Source: Bolinopsis microptera | Taxonomy: Eukaryota; Ctenophora; Tentaculata; Lobata; Bolinopsidae | NCBI RefSeq assembly: GCF_026151205.1 | Contig: NC_087079.1 | Location: 14,198,445-14,262,444, forward strand | DNA: 64,000 nucleotides | Direction of reading: 5' to 3' | Part shown: one piece after another, positions 34,160-44,203 of the stretch | Position numbering within the stretch: position 1 is the first letter of the stretch | Layout of the letters: every line of letters starts with the position of its first letter | The notes under the pieces: model-generated | What the model saw: only the letters and a program-made list of their open reading frames with translations | The model's database searches: none | Told to the model about the DNA's origin: nothing | Made by a program: the position numbers and the translations under genes

Positions 34160-36340
34160 AATTGATCTTAAATAGCTTTCATATTTTCCATTTCATAATT
34201 CATATTCATTTTATTAATTAACTAGAAAGCCCGTGGTAAAAGGGACGAAGCTAGTAGTATTCTTTGAAAGAAAGTTTTAATCGCATCAAAAAATATCCAT
34301 CTCAACCGAAGATACAGCCGATTTAAATATAAAACACTTTAAACGCAACGTAATTACCACAAAACCGATCAAAATGACGTTAAAACAATCTTTGCACGTG
34401 CATGTGTGCATTAAAACACCGTTGCTATGGAACCTTTTGGTTGTTACCTAAATACCTATTTCTCGCCTTATTCGCACGTGGGCGGTCGTACAAACAAACA
34501 AAAATAATTCTTTGAAATATAAGTAAGATTGTATCTGGCTACCTAGTATGTTGCTAATAACAGAAAGCCTGAAGGGTATAAATACAAGGCAGCAGCAGCA
34601 GTACTAGGAATGCAGTATTACAGCTCCCAGACTGCTTTAGTGGGGGTAACCCCACATTTAACACTCTATCCCTGGTCTTGGTTCCCAAAGAGAGCCACCT
34701 TATTAATGGTCTTACGCCACAATTGTACCAGATACCTATACTAATGGGTATTGGGTACAACTACAAAAGGTACACACAATGCGAGCAAATGGTTAGTAAT
34801 TAGTATCACTAGTTGCCCTTTAACCGTCTGGTAATGCGTGCTGATATTTTACCGTCAGCAGCATTTACTGTTGAACAAATGGACAAACCAAATACACGCA
34901 AGTCTATTAAATTGTCAAAAGAGCAGATTTTTAAAAACTGCCACAGTTGTGGCTCAAATTAATGATATCAATAATTAACAGCTTTTGATTGCTTCATCGT
35001 GAGGTTAACTAAATGCCATATTAACAATAACAACTCCTAATTATTATTAATCGGTTAATTTTGACATACCACTCAAAGTGAGATGTCACAATTCAAGGAA
35101 AACGTTTAAATTTAATTGACTGAACGATGCGATGAAAAAGAAAATTTTCATCCCAGAAAAGAAGGCACTCACATGGTCTGTAAACTACGCAAATATTCAG
35201 AGTTAGAAACCCGAAAGTGCTGGAAAAGCCAATGCCTTGGGAAAACAACACATCAGACGAAATAGACAAGGAAGCTAGGGCTAACAAGTCTAAGTTGGGA
35301 AATTCAATTAACACGCAATAATACATATGCTGGCACTAATTACTTCCTTTACTTACACAAACATGAACCACACTGGCAATGTGTTTTATTAATTATTAAT
35401 TAGTTTGTATAATTGTATCATTAATATTACTGGAACGTGACTAATTGTTATCATTATTTCCTGCCAGATTAGGCTGGGCGATCTGTCAAAAATCAAGTTT
35501 GCTGCCGTCATACAATCAAACGAGCCTTGGTGAGACTCCAGCAAATTCCGGACAAAATAAGAAGTAGAATCCGACCAGTAAAATTGCCGCATTAGACTAT
35601 AAAATATGCAATTTCCCTACGTTCGGGCAGTATATGGACTTTAGAGCTAAACTTGCAAAAACTTAAATAGACAGATAAAGTGATAAACACGCACAACGAA
35701 GCCCCACTCCCTAGGTGGGAAAGCATGAACTTCCTTATAGTAGCTACTACTGGCCTTCTACGTTCCTTACTTTCCTGTACTTGTTCGGATACGTAATGAC
35801 AACCCAATTTTAGTTTTTCTTTTAAACAAATCTAGAAATTTAAGATTTTGGAGAGGTTCGCTGTTTATCAGTCTCATGATAAGATAATGATTTTAGGAAT
35901 AATATCCGGTAGTAGAGAATATGTAGGACAAGTGGAACTACTGTTTAGGAGGAAACGGGAACTTTCAGTGTACTAAACTTTCATCAGGCTTAAATTATTT
36001 CTTATATAGTAGTGTTGAAAGTATTAAAATACTTTTATTTTAATACAAATCGAAGCGAGAAATCGAAGCGTACAAACCTATCTACTGATACATCTAACCC
36101 TTCAGTTTGGGCAGTAACCGGAACAACAAACACGTTAACCATTATTACGCAGCTGACCAGTGACGCAATGCAATTATTTAACAGTTACCGCTCTGATAAA
36201 ATTCAATATTAATTGTGTGGTTTGTGGCCCTATCACGGGGTTCGGCCACGAGAAATTCAACTTAAATTGAATTACAATTCCAAATAACAACAAGTTATTG
36301 AAGATTGCTTCATAACAAATTTCAGCAATGCCTTTTTATT
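34160..36340. other. No gene supported; AT-rich spacer
   Basis: ORFs of 66-77 codons occur (for example 35389-35592 minus), but none has a recognisable domain with clear splice sites. TTAATTAA-rich simple sequence is frequent. Confidence 0.45.
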
Positions 36341-36344
36341 ACAG

Positions 36345-36511
36345 TCGACGGTGACAGTGCGGCAACAGTGGTCACGTTGACTCCTAAGTCAATATTGAGT
36401 CAGTTGAATGACAATATCGTAACAACCCAAACCTTGCAGCAGTGCCAGTCCACCATAGTTCTTCAACAATCAACACAATCAGTTCTTATCAACATGCATA
36501 GCCATACCTAA
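36345..36511 (+). CDS. Possible terminal exon, Thr/Gln-rich
   Basis: After the good acceptor CTTTTTATTACAG the frame is open to a stop at 36511. It encodes DGDSAATVVTLTPKS and then a Thr/Gln-rich part. The composition resembles low-complexity activation regions of transcription factors. No upstream exon could be linked, and the family is unknown. Confidence 0.25.
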
Positions 36512-36663
36512 CAGGATGTAAGTTAATATTTTAATTTTTTAAATCATCAAGCAAAATCTAATTTTAGAAAATAAATCATGATTTTACGGCCCAATATGAA
36601 TAATAATCAGAGCGAATATATCGTAAGAAACAAATATTAACAGACCCAACCAAAAAGGGCACA

Positions 36664-36752
36664 GCACGGAGGATAGCACAGCTAGCACGGAGGATAGCAC
36701 AGCTAGCACGGAGGATAGCACAGCTAGTACGGAGGATAGCACAGCTAGTACC
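36664..36752. repeat. Tandem repeat, 22-bp unit x4
   Basis: Units of AGCACGGAGGATAGCACAGCT or close variants (AGTACGG...) follow one another directly. Confidence 0.85.
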
Positions 36753-37444
36753 CTGTCTTACTTGTACAGGAAGCGATTAAGTCCTGTACTTAGCACAGCC
36801 GTGTGTGAGGGAGAGTTAGCTTGTATTTAGAGCTGAGGTATGATTGTAAACACTGCGCGGCTTCGAAGTGATACAAGCATAGAGATAAAGTACAAAGAAA
36901 TATGTCCCTTGCTAACAGTGCCCCAAATACAGTGAACTGATTCTAGAATTACGGGGTTGGGACTTGGGAGTAAAACAAATGAATTTTACAGAAACCTTCC
37001 GATAAAAATATAACACAAATCAATTATAGCACAATGAATAACAACACCGCAGTACAGATATTGCGATAAATAATATGGAGTGAAATTTTGGTGTCCCCCA
37101 GCAATTACAAAATAGAACGGATCATATCATCATAAAATTAAAGAGTGGTTCCAACTCAGAACCCAGTTATGAAACCTCCTCCGATGAAAACTTATTTCTC
37201 AAAATGACAAAAGATCATCAAATATATATATAGATATAATGATAAAATATAAATAATAATGACGTGACATATATGTACATAAACTGAAAATCAGAGGGTT
37301 TGGCGATCTTCGTCTCAAACACTACAGATTCAGCGAATGAGAGACAACAGTGATATTCCACAGCTCATACAAACTTATTTAACTCTGTCCTTTTACATTA
37401 AATCACTTACAAATTTTCAATTTTAATCTAAGAATTAACCGTCG

Positions 37445-40400
37445 TCAAGGCAGCAGGATCAATCCTTTCTTAGCTTTGGATTTTCCTCTTTTTTTCTTTG
37501 CCCCCGGCGCCCACGTGACGTCCGTTGTTAGGGAACTGTCTGAATTGTGTTCCGAACCTGGGAAGAGGAGGTGAAGCACACAAATTATTGTAACGAGTAA
37601 AATTTCAGGAATAAGCCAAGTAAGTAATAGGCTATCCACTCCGATAACCGTTACCGATAATTATCTTCGATAATTCGTTAAAAAAGTTATCTGTTTATCT
37701 AGATAAAAGCTAAATCTTTATCTGTTTATCTAGATAAAAGATTTCATACCGATAGTGGATAGCCAAGTAAGTAAGTATGGCAACTGAAATCAGATAGAGC
37801 GAAACACACATTTGTATGGAGTTATAGCCGAGCTAAGCTGCAAATTATGCTTGTTGTCACCATAACTTTAAAAGGGCATATTTAATTTATATCAATTACG
37901 AATTTACTGACGGCTTCAAAAGCCTGAATTTCCGGATTCAGTACCAAATTAACAGCGACTTCTTTACCATTACGATAGTAGGAAACAGGAAAACTCGGCA
38001 ATAACGTATATTAAATTTCTAATAGTAAACTTCTCGTCTATCTCTTAGATAAGTGAAGTATCTATTTCTATTTAATTCTCTTGTCGCTTTCACAGTGCAG
38101 AACTTTGCGTATGTGCACGCAACACAAAACAAGCGTAGGAGAGTCAACACGCTGCAAATAGACAAAAACTGCCGACCCAAAACTAACTCAAAAACGAAAC
38201 TAAATAGACGCAAATTATTCAGTATCCCAGCGCTGCGAGACCTATGCTCATTGTAACCACCTGAATATTAATGAGCATACCTCACTAATTCAACAAAGCA
38301 AAGCTCCCAGCAAAGCTAAGATTCCAACTCCGTAGTTTGTTTTGATGAAATTGAGGGACCAGAGAATATTGCTCATTTCAACCGAAATGTCTGGGTTATG
38401 GTCCATGTTCCAACCATTCAGGAGTGTACAAGGTTTTACTGTATACTTGGATACTGAGAGCCTAGTTTGTGTATATACATTATACAATACTTATGAGTTG
38501 CTGTACTTTTCCACATAGTGCTCCACAGACTTGCATGATTATAATCGAAATTTTTTTCAGCTTCATGACAATGATAACACAATACTAAAGATCGTGGCAA
38601 CGTTGGCTAGCATTATTTTACTATTACCACGAAATGGTGTTTTTTCCCACAAAGTTAAATTGTTTCAATTGTTCTATAAACATGAAAAAATAGCTGCGGC
38701 CTGCGAACAATCGCGTTATTACAACAGGCGCAACGAACAACTTCTTTCAACAATCTCTCGACGGTGATTCGAATATATGATTGTTACTCCACATGTAGGG
38801 ATAATGATTATGCAGTTAACGAATCTAGATAAGAACTGATTAAGTACGAATCTAGATAAGAACTGATTAAGTACGAATCTAGATAAGAACTGATTAAGTA
38901 CGTACCAGTTTCCTCACTGATAAGACTTGACATGCTAGGGAGAAGGAGGGACCGGGCTGTTGCACGCTGTTCATCTGAGTGTTGTGGGCATCGTAACGAT
39001 CTCGTGCACAGCTTCTTTGTGTACTGATGAGGAGGTATTAGAGGGTCGTGTATTACACTCATTTTAACTTGAAATATACAGAATAACCAAGTTGAGTTCT
39101 CTGAATATGAAGCAGCGAAAGAGTTGTAAACTGTAAACTTCCGTTTCTCACTTTTCAGAGAGACATACCTTAAGGGGACATACACCAAAAGCTTTTATGC
39201 CCTGGCCCTGCTGTTAACTTCATATTAAGAAAGTATACATCAAAACAATAAGATTTGATACATTAAAAATTATTTTTGAGGACCCGCTCTTTCGAAAAAA
39301 TAAATATTTTCTTTTTCGAAAGTTTTGGAAATTTTGAGAAGTCTGTCACTGTAATACCGATATTTCAGTCATTTGAAACGTTTATTGACTGATTTTGTAA
39401 CTGAACATTATTTACAATCCGTACAAGAAGCCCTTCAAAGGATTTTATAATTAAAATATAGATGACGAAGTTAGAGAACCAAACAAGGTCGAGAGAAGCA
39501 AAATTGAAATTTTTGTAAAAATCAAGGTTGTATATTTTACCATTCACCCAGGTCATAAGATATCGCTTCAACAATTCTTGTGAGTGTAGCTGATGATCAT
39601 ATCCAACTTTGTGGAACAGGATTTCTCTCAATTTTGAGTTTTAAGGTATGAAATGTGGCCTCAAACGACTTAGTAAAATTCATCGTAAAAAGGGCCAAAC
39701 ATGGCAGATTTAAGGCTTAAAATGCCTATAACTCAAAAAGTATCAGTTTTTTTGAAATAATTTTTACAGGATCGTAATCAGCTTGGTAAGACGAATCTTT
39801 TAGTACCAAATTTATAATAGTTAAAGACACAAAATTTGTAAAAAAATGTGTACAATTTGTACAACATTTATGCAAGGGGGGACCCTTGTGTTCGAGCTAG
39901 AAAATTATTTAAGACAATTTGTCTTCTAAAATCACTTATTTGGTAGTAATCTTACATACCTCAGATACAACCCCACACATAGTTCGGAGGAACTTCTCCT
40001 TGGACTCGGGCGAGAGTGCTTCAAACGTTTCCCTGTCACTTCCCTCCGTATCTGTTATCATGACAGGGGGTGATGAAGACAGATCGCTTTTCAGCTTTAA
40101 TGCCTTCTTCTTTACCAACTTCGGTGACCTGAAAATAGAGAATTGACTATGATTTAATGAGTAATGATTTATTCATCCCAAATGACGTCAAATTCTAAAT
40201 ATTTTCTCGAATCAGTTCCACGATTCTATAGGTCTACAAACTTGACTCTTACCCATTTCTCTTGACTTTAGGGCGTTTAGGTTTGCTGGCCCACAGGTCA
40301 GCGTCCTCCTCGTCCAGAGTGTCCTCATCAGCAGGGTTGTTGGTGTTGGCGATACGGCGCCGTGCCACACGGCTACTGTTCCTACCCATACCTGGAGGGA

Positions 40401-41127
40401 GGCGGTTCAACAGATTTACAAACAACAACAAATTTTTGTATGTCAAATTTTAAATGGGTTCTATAGACACAATATGTAATAATCAAGAATAACCACAAAA
40501 GTCTGTGAAGAACTGACCCATGCATTTCTCAAGATGTGGAGCAAATCGAGTAGCAGCGACACATCTCAAACATTCAGGACATTGAATGTCCTCAACTTTA
40601 ACCTGACGATTTGAAGTAAAAAAGGCGTGAAGAAAATATCTGTTAATATCACTTTAGTAGTCGTAAGAACTTGATGCCTAACGATTACTAAATAAGTAGG
40701 ACTCGCAGTCAGCAAAACTCCAATAAAGACAATACCTCTTTAGGTTGACCGAAAATATCACACCCCTCCATATCGATAATAGCATGTTCACCTCCATCCG
40801 GAGTATCTTCTAGTTCATCAAAATATCCCAACACTCTCGCTCTGGGCAATGAATTATGAATGAGTTACAAATGTGTTTTAAACGATATTTCAATATCTCT
40901 GTAAGAGGTTTTATATTCGTTGATTTCGTTACAATGTGATATCAATAGCAAACATGAAATATGTGCAAAAAATTCGATCAAAAATGGAACAAGATCAGAG
41001 GAGAAGTTAAACTCAGCCTTTAATCTTATTACCTGTTGTAATGAAGCAATATACCAAGGGTCAGTTCTCCGACGTACTGATCGATAACGGACTTAAGAAT
41101 ATCATCGCTAACTATGGTGGTAGGCAT
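37445..41127 (-). CDS. ATXN7L3: ATXN7L3, SAGA deubiquitinase-module subunit (Sgf11 homologue)
   Basis: Seven exons join in phase on the minus strand: 41033-41127 (ATG), 40736-40841, 40518-40602, 40253-40391, 39960-40128, 38906-39023 and 37445-37557 (TGA), totalling 825 nt or 274 residues. Exon 3 encodes the Sgf11 zinc finger ([20 protein letters not shown]), followed by [15 protein letters not shown]. Exon 6 encodes the SCA7-type zinc-binding segment ([19 protein letters not shown]). The tail ends in a Lys-rich stretch, as in vertebrates. In the SAGA complex this subunit activates the USP22 deubiquitinase toward histone H2B in the nucleus. The protein is shorter than the human one (about 350 residues). 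All zinc ligands seem intact. Confidence 0.92.
37640..37765. repeat. Short direct and inverted repeats (TTATCTAGATAA type)
   Basis: TTATCTGTTTATCTAGATAAAAG occurs twice and is itself partly palindromic; CCGATA and ATTATC motifs pair across it. It lies in the last intron of ATXN7L3. Confidence 0.5.
38816..38905 (-). repeat. 27-bp tandem repeat x3 abutting a 5' splice site
   Basis: On the minus strand the exon ends GAAACTG and the intron opens GTAC, followed by three near-identical 27-bp units starting GTACTTAATCAGTTC. The array therefore begins four bases into ATXN7L3 intron 6. Each unit starts GTAC, the same four bases as the splice donor. Confidence 0.88.
39170..39650 (+). mobile_element. 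TTAA element, solo left arm, in ATXN7L3 intron 5
   Basis: It begins TTAAGGGGACATACACCAA and matches the left arm of the 42865-44129 element over about 400 bp, up to CAGGTCATAAGATATC. Its right end was not located. It lies about 150 bp upstream of ATXN7L3 exon 6. Confidence 0.75.
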
Positions 41128-41954
41128 CCTACCCTAAGTTCTTGTAAGAACTGCTTAAACTGTAGGTATCATTTTATAACGTCATCCTAAAACAAGATCT
41201 GTTGTTAGATAGAAAATAGATTAAAAACACGTGCGAATATTATATCAAGTAATCTACACTTCGCCGCGCAAAAACGCGCGTGAAACGGAAGAATTATCTG
41301 AAGATATTGCACCGCGCCTTACAAAACATAAGTAATTGCCACGGGAAAGGGAACAGTCCATCAGATATGAGACATACGCGGACAGCTTCCCATGATGTAT
41401 GTACTACCACATTACTATTTTACTTTGATTTGGTAACTAACTAATTAAATTACTATTACACTGCACTAGGTGAGTCACATTAACATTATTCAACACGATA
41501 TTCTTCAGGGTGATCAAATTATGGGACGATATTATGGCATATTTAAGTTTTCTTAGACTCAATAAATGTGTATAAATAAAATTAATGATCTCTATTGACA
41601 CGGTGCGTAGCTGTGAAAAACATCTTTGAATGTCGCTCATCATGCAAATCGTTCGGAATGAAATTCAGAATTTTAAAAATTGTCAAATAAATAGTCATAC
41701 AGTGGCAATACTGAATAGTCCATAACAACGCTCGTCTTAATTAACATAATACATCAATAGGTTCAATAGGTTCAATACCTAACACATATATCTTCAATGT
41801 TTGTTCATGACACTTGATTCTCCATGCTTATATCGGTTTATACATTACAACATTAATGCTGGCAATCGTTCAAATTCATGTGATTGATTATACAAAAAAT
41901 GGTTAGAACTTTCAAAATAGAATTTAATAAACTAGTTAAACTGTCAACAAACAC

Positions 41955-42149
41955 TTAAGGGGGTATACACCAAAATTGGCCAATTTCAGCTTTTTGACTT
42001 TGAAAAAATGCACTTTGACCAGGAAATGGTCGATTACAGAAATGAGTGTTCTCGAAATCAATTTTTGGATTGGAATCGGTCACTGAACTTCCTGTTAGGT
42101 CATTTGGGTTGGCCGACACAAACCCTTGTTTTGGTGTATACCCCCTTAA
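41955..42149. mobile_element. 195-bp MITE with TTAA ends
   Basis: The ends TTAAGGGGGTATACACCAAA and its complement form near-perfect terminal inverted repeats of about 20 bp, with TTAA at both borders. The spacing and TTAA site fit a piggyBac- or Kolobok-type MITE. The TIR is clearly related to those at 39170 and 42865. It ends 24 bp before the stop codon of the unknown gene at 42173. Confidence 0.85.
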
Positions 42150-42172
42150 TGGTCTTAATCACTTAAGGGACA

Positions 42173-42832
42173 TTATAATTGTAATTTCCACTGTCTGGGA
42201 TATGTTTCCAAATTTCGATATCTACTGATGTAACCATAGGAGTCCGTTTTAGGTCTTGAAGCATGGTCTGGATCTTGTAGTCGACTTATAAACTGAAATT
42301 GTAAAAGTATGAATTATTAAAGAGATTACTGAGTACATACTACTTCCGTATAATTAACATCGATTACTAATTACGTACTACTTCTGCATAATTAATTAAT
42401 AAAGAGATTACTAACTACATACTACTTCTACATAATTAATGACGATATTAACGTTTTACAATTATAACTTAACTTGGAGTTGTAAAATAAATTCATGGCC
42501 ACATAAAGTTTACTATACCCGCTGACAACGTCATTTCCATAATAACAGCTATCTATTATACACATCCGAGTGTAAGATATACCTCTGGGCCCGTACCACG
42601 TGTCGTACCACGTGTCGTACCACGTGTCGTACCACGTGTATACCACGTGTGTACCACGTGTCGTACCACGTGTGTACCACGATCCATGTCGACTTACCTT
42701 TGTCAAGCCGACATCCTTATCAGCTAGCACTTGACAATGTAGCGAACTTTGCCCCTTCTCAGTTAGAGGGTGCTGTTGGGAGTGGTAGGGAGCTGGTACT
42801 AAACGGTCCATGATCATACAATCTGATTCAAA
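42173..42832 (-). CDS. Two terminal exons of an unrecognised small gene
   Basis: Exon 42698-42832 (acceptor CCCTCTCAG, donor ACAAAG/GTAAGT) and exon 42173-42292 (acceptor AATTTCAG, stop TAA) are both phase 0 and join cleanly. If translation starts at a Met within the first exon (MIMDRLVPAP), the protein has about 79 residues. It contains HPLTEKGQ and ends SYGYISRYRNLETYPRQWK, a style reminiscent of short ciliary microtubule-associated proteins, though I cannot name one. The TTAA foldback element directly upstream may have separated it from an earlier exon. Confidence 0.5.
42592..42681. repeat. 12-bp tandem repeat with about eight CACGTG cores
   Basis: Units of GTACCACGTGTC or variants repeat about eight times. 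Each carries the palindromic E-box CACGTG. The array begins roughly 17 nt into the intron that follows the exon at 42698-42832 (minus strand). Confidence 0.85.
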
Positions 42833-42864
42833 CTGAGAGGGATACAAAACTTATCAGAGAGGGT

Positions 42865-44129
42865 TTAAGGAGACATACACCAAAAGCTTTTATGCCCTGG
42901 CCCTGCTGTTAACTTCATATTAAGAAAGTATACATCAAAACAATAAGATTTGATACATTAAAAATTATTTTTGAGGACCCGCACTTTCGAAAAAATAAAT
43001 ATTTTCTTTTTCGAAAGTTTTGGAAATTTTGAGAAGTCTGTCACTGTAATACCGATATTTCAGTTATTTGAAACGTTTATTGACTGATTTTGTAACTGAA
43101 CATTATTTACAATCCGTACAAGAAGCCCTTCAAAGGATTTTATAATTAAAATATAGATGACGAAGTTACAGACCAAACAAGGTCGAGAGAAGCAAAATTG
43201 AAATTTTTGTAAAAATCAAAGTTGTATATTTTACCATTCACCCAGGTCATAAGATATCAGGCACGTAGCCCCGGAAAAAATCGAACCCCAGAAAAAAGAT
43301 AAGCCCCCTAGTCCCCATGGTCGCCTGGTAACTGGGCTGTGTTTATGACTGCAGTCAGTCAAAGATTTGAACTGTGGATTAGTAAATATATGTCATTAAA
43401 TCCAAGCAAACATTCTAGAAGACTTCTATAATTATAGTCAATAGTGTCCCCTAGACCGTAGGAAATGTAAAAATCTTAAGACGATGAGGCCTGAGTAAGT
43501 CGTAAATTCTGATTGGAGAATGCAGATTGCTGTTGTGAAGTTACCAAATTTACGTGAGTACTTGATTCTTTTCAATCCCAGTTTATTGCTGTCCTACAAA
43601 TTTCTTTAATGCCAAATGTCGTCTAAAACACCCTGTTTCGCAAAAAATTTCCGGGGGGCTGCGCCCCCCTAGCCCCCGCCAAGGGGCTCCGCCCCTGGAC
43701 CCCGCTGGGGGCTGCGCCCCCAGACCCCTGCCATTAAATCTGCCATTAAATCATAGTCACTTGTTGCCATTAAATCATAGTCACTTGTTTTCAATTCTCT
43801 ATTTTCAGGTCACCGAAGTTGGTCTATGGAAAGGGCTTCTTGTACGGATGTAAATAAATGTTCCTTACAAAATCAGTCAATAAACCGTTTTCAAATGACT
43901 GAAATATCGGTATTACAGTGACAGACTTCTCAAAATTTTCCAAAACTTTCGAAAAAGAAAAATATTTATTTTTCGAAAGAGCGGGTCCTCAAAAATTAGA
44001 AGATTGTAAGTTTCAATGTGAATGACTCAAATCTTCTTGTTTTATGGTGATGTATATGTGAGGCTTTCCCTTAATATGAAGTAAACAGCAGGGCCAGGGC
44101 ATAAAAGCTTTTGGTGTATGTCCCCTTAA
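42865..44129. mobile_element. TTAA foldback element carrying an ATXN7L3 fragment
   Basis: It starts TTAAGGAGACATACACC and ends GGTGTATGTCCCCTTAA. The arms (about 42865-43125 and 43833-44129) are inverted copies with some indels. The middle holds unrelated sequence: a GC-rich block at about 43645-43735 built on GGGGGCTGCGCCCCC, a tandem CATTAAATCATAGTCA, and at 43791-43823 a 33-bp exact copy of the ATXN7L3 intron 4/exon 5 junction in reverse orientation to the gene. TTAA at both ends marks the target site. No transposase is seen. Confidence 0.85.
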
Positions 44130-44203
44130 GATTTGGTGTACAACGGAAAAATAACTTAAATGTGATTATAAGCTGGAACCTCTAATCAAATCGAGATTAT
44201 GAA

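Noticed and set aside
38290-38487. 65-codon minus-strand ORF with a hydrophobic C-terminus
   Set aside because: It lies within the last ATXN7L3 intron; the hydrophobic end suggested a tail-anchored peptide, but there is no splice, promoter or family support.
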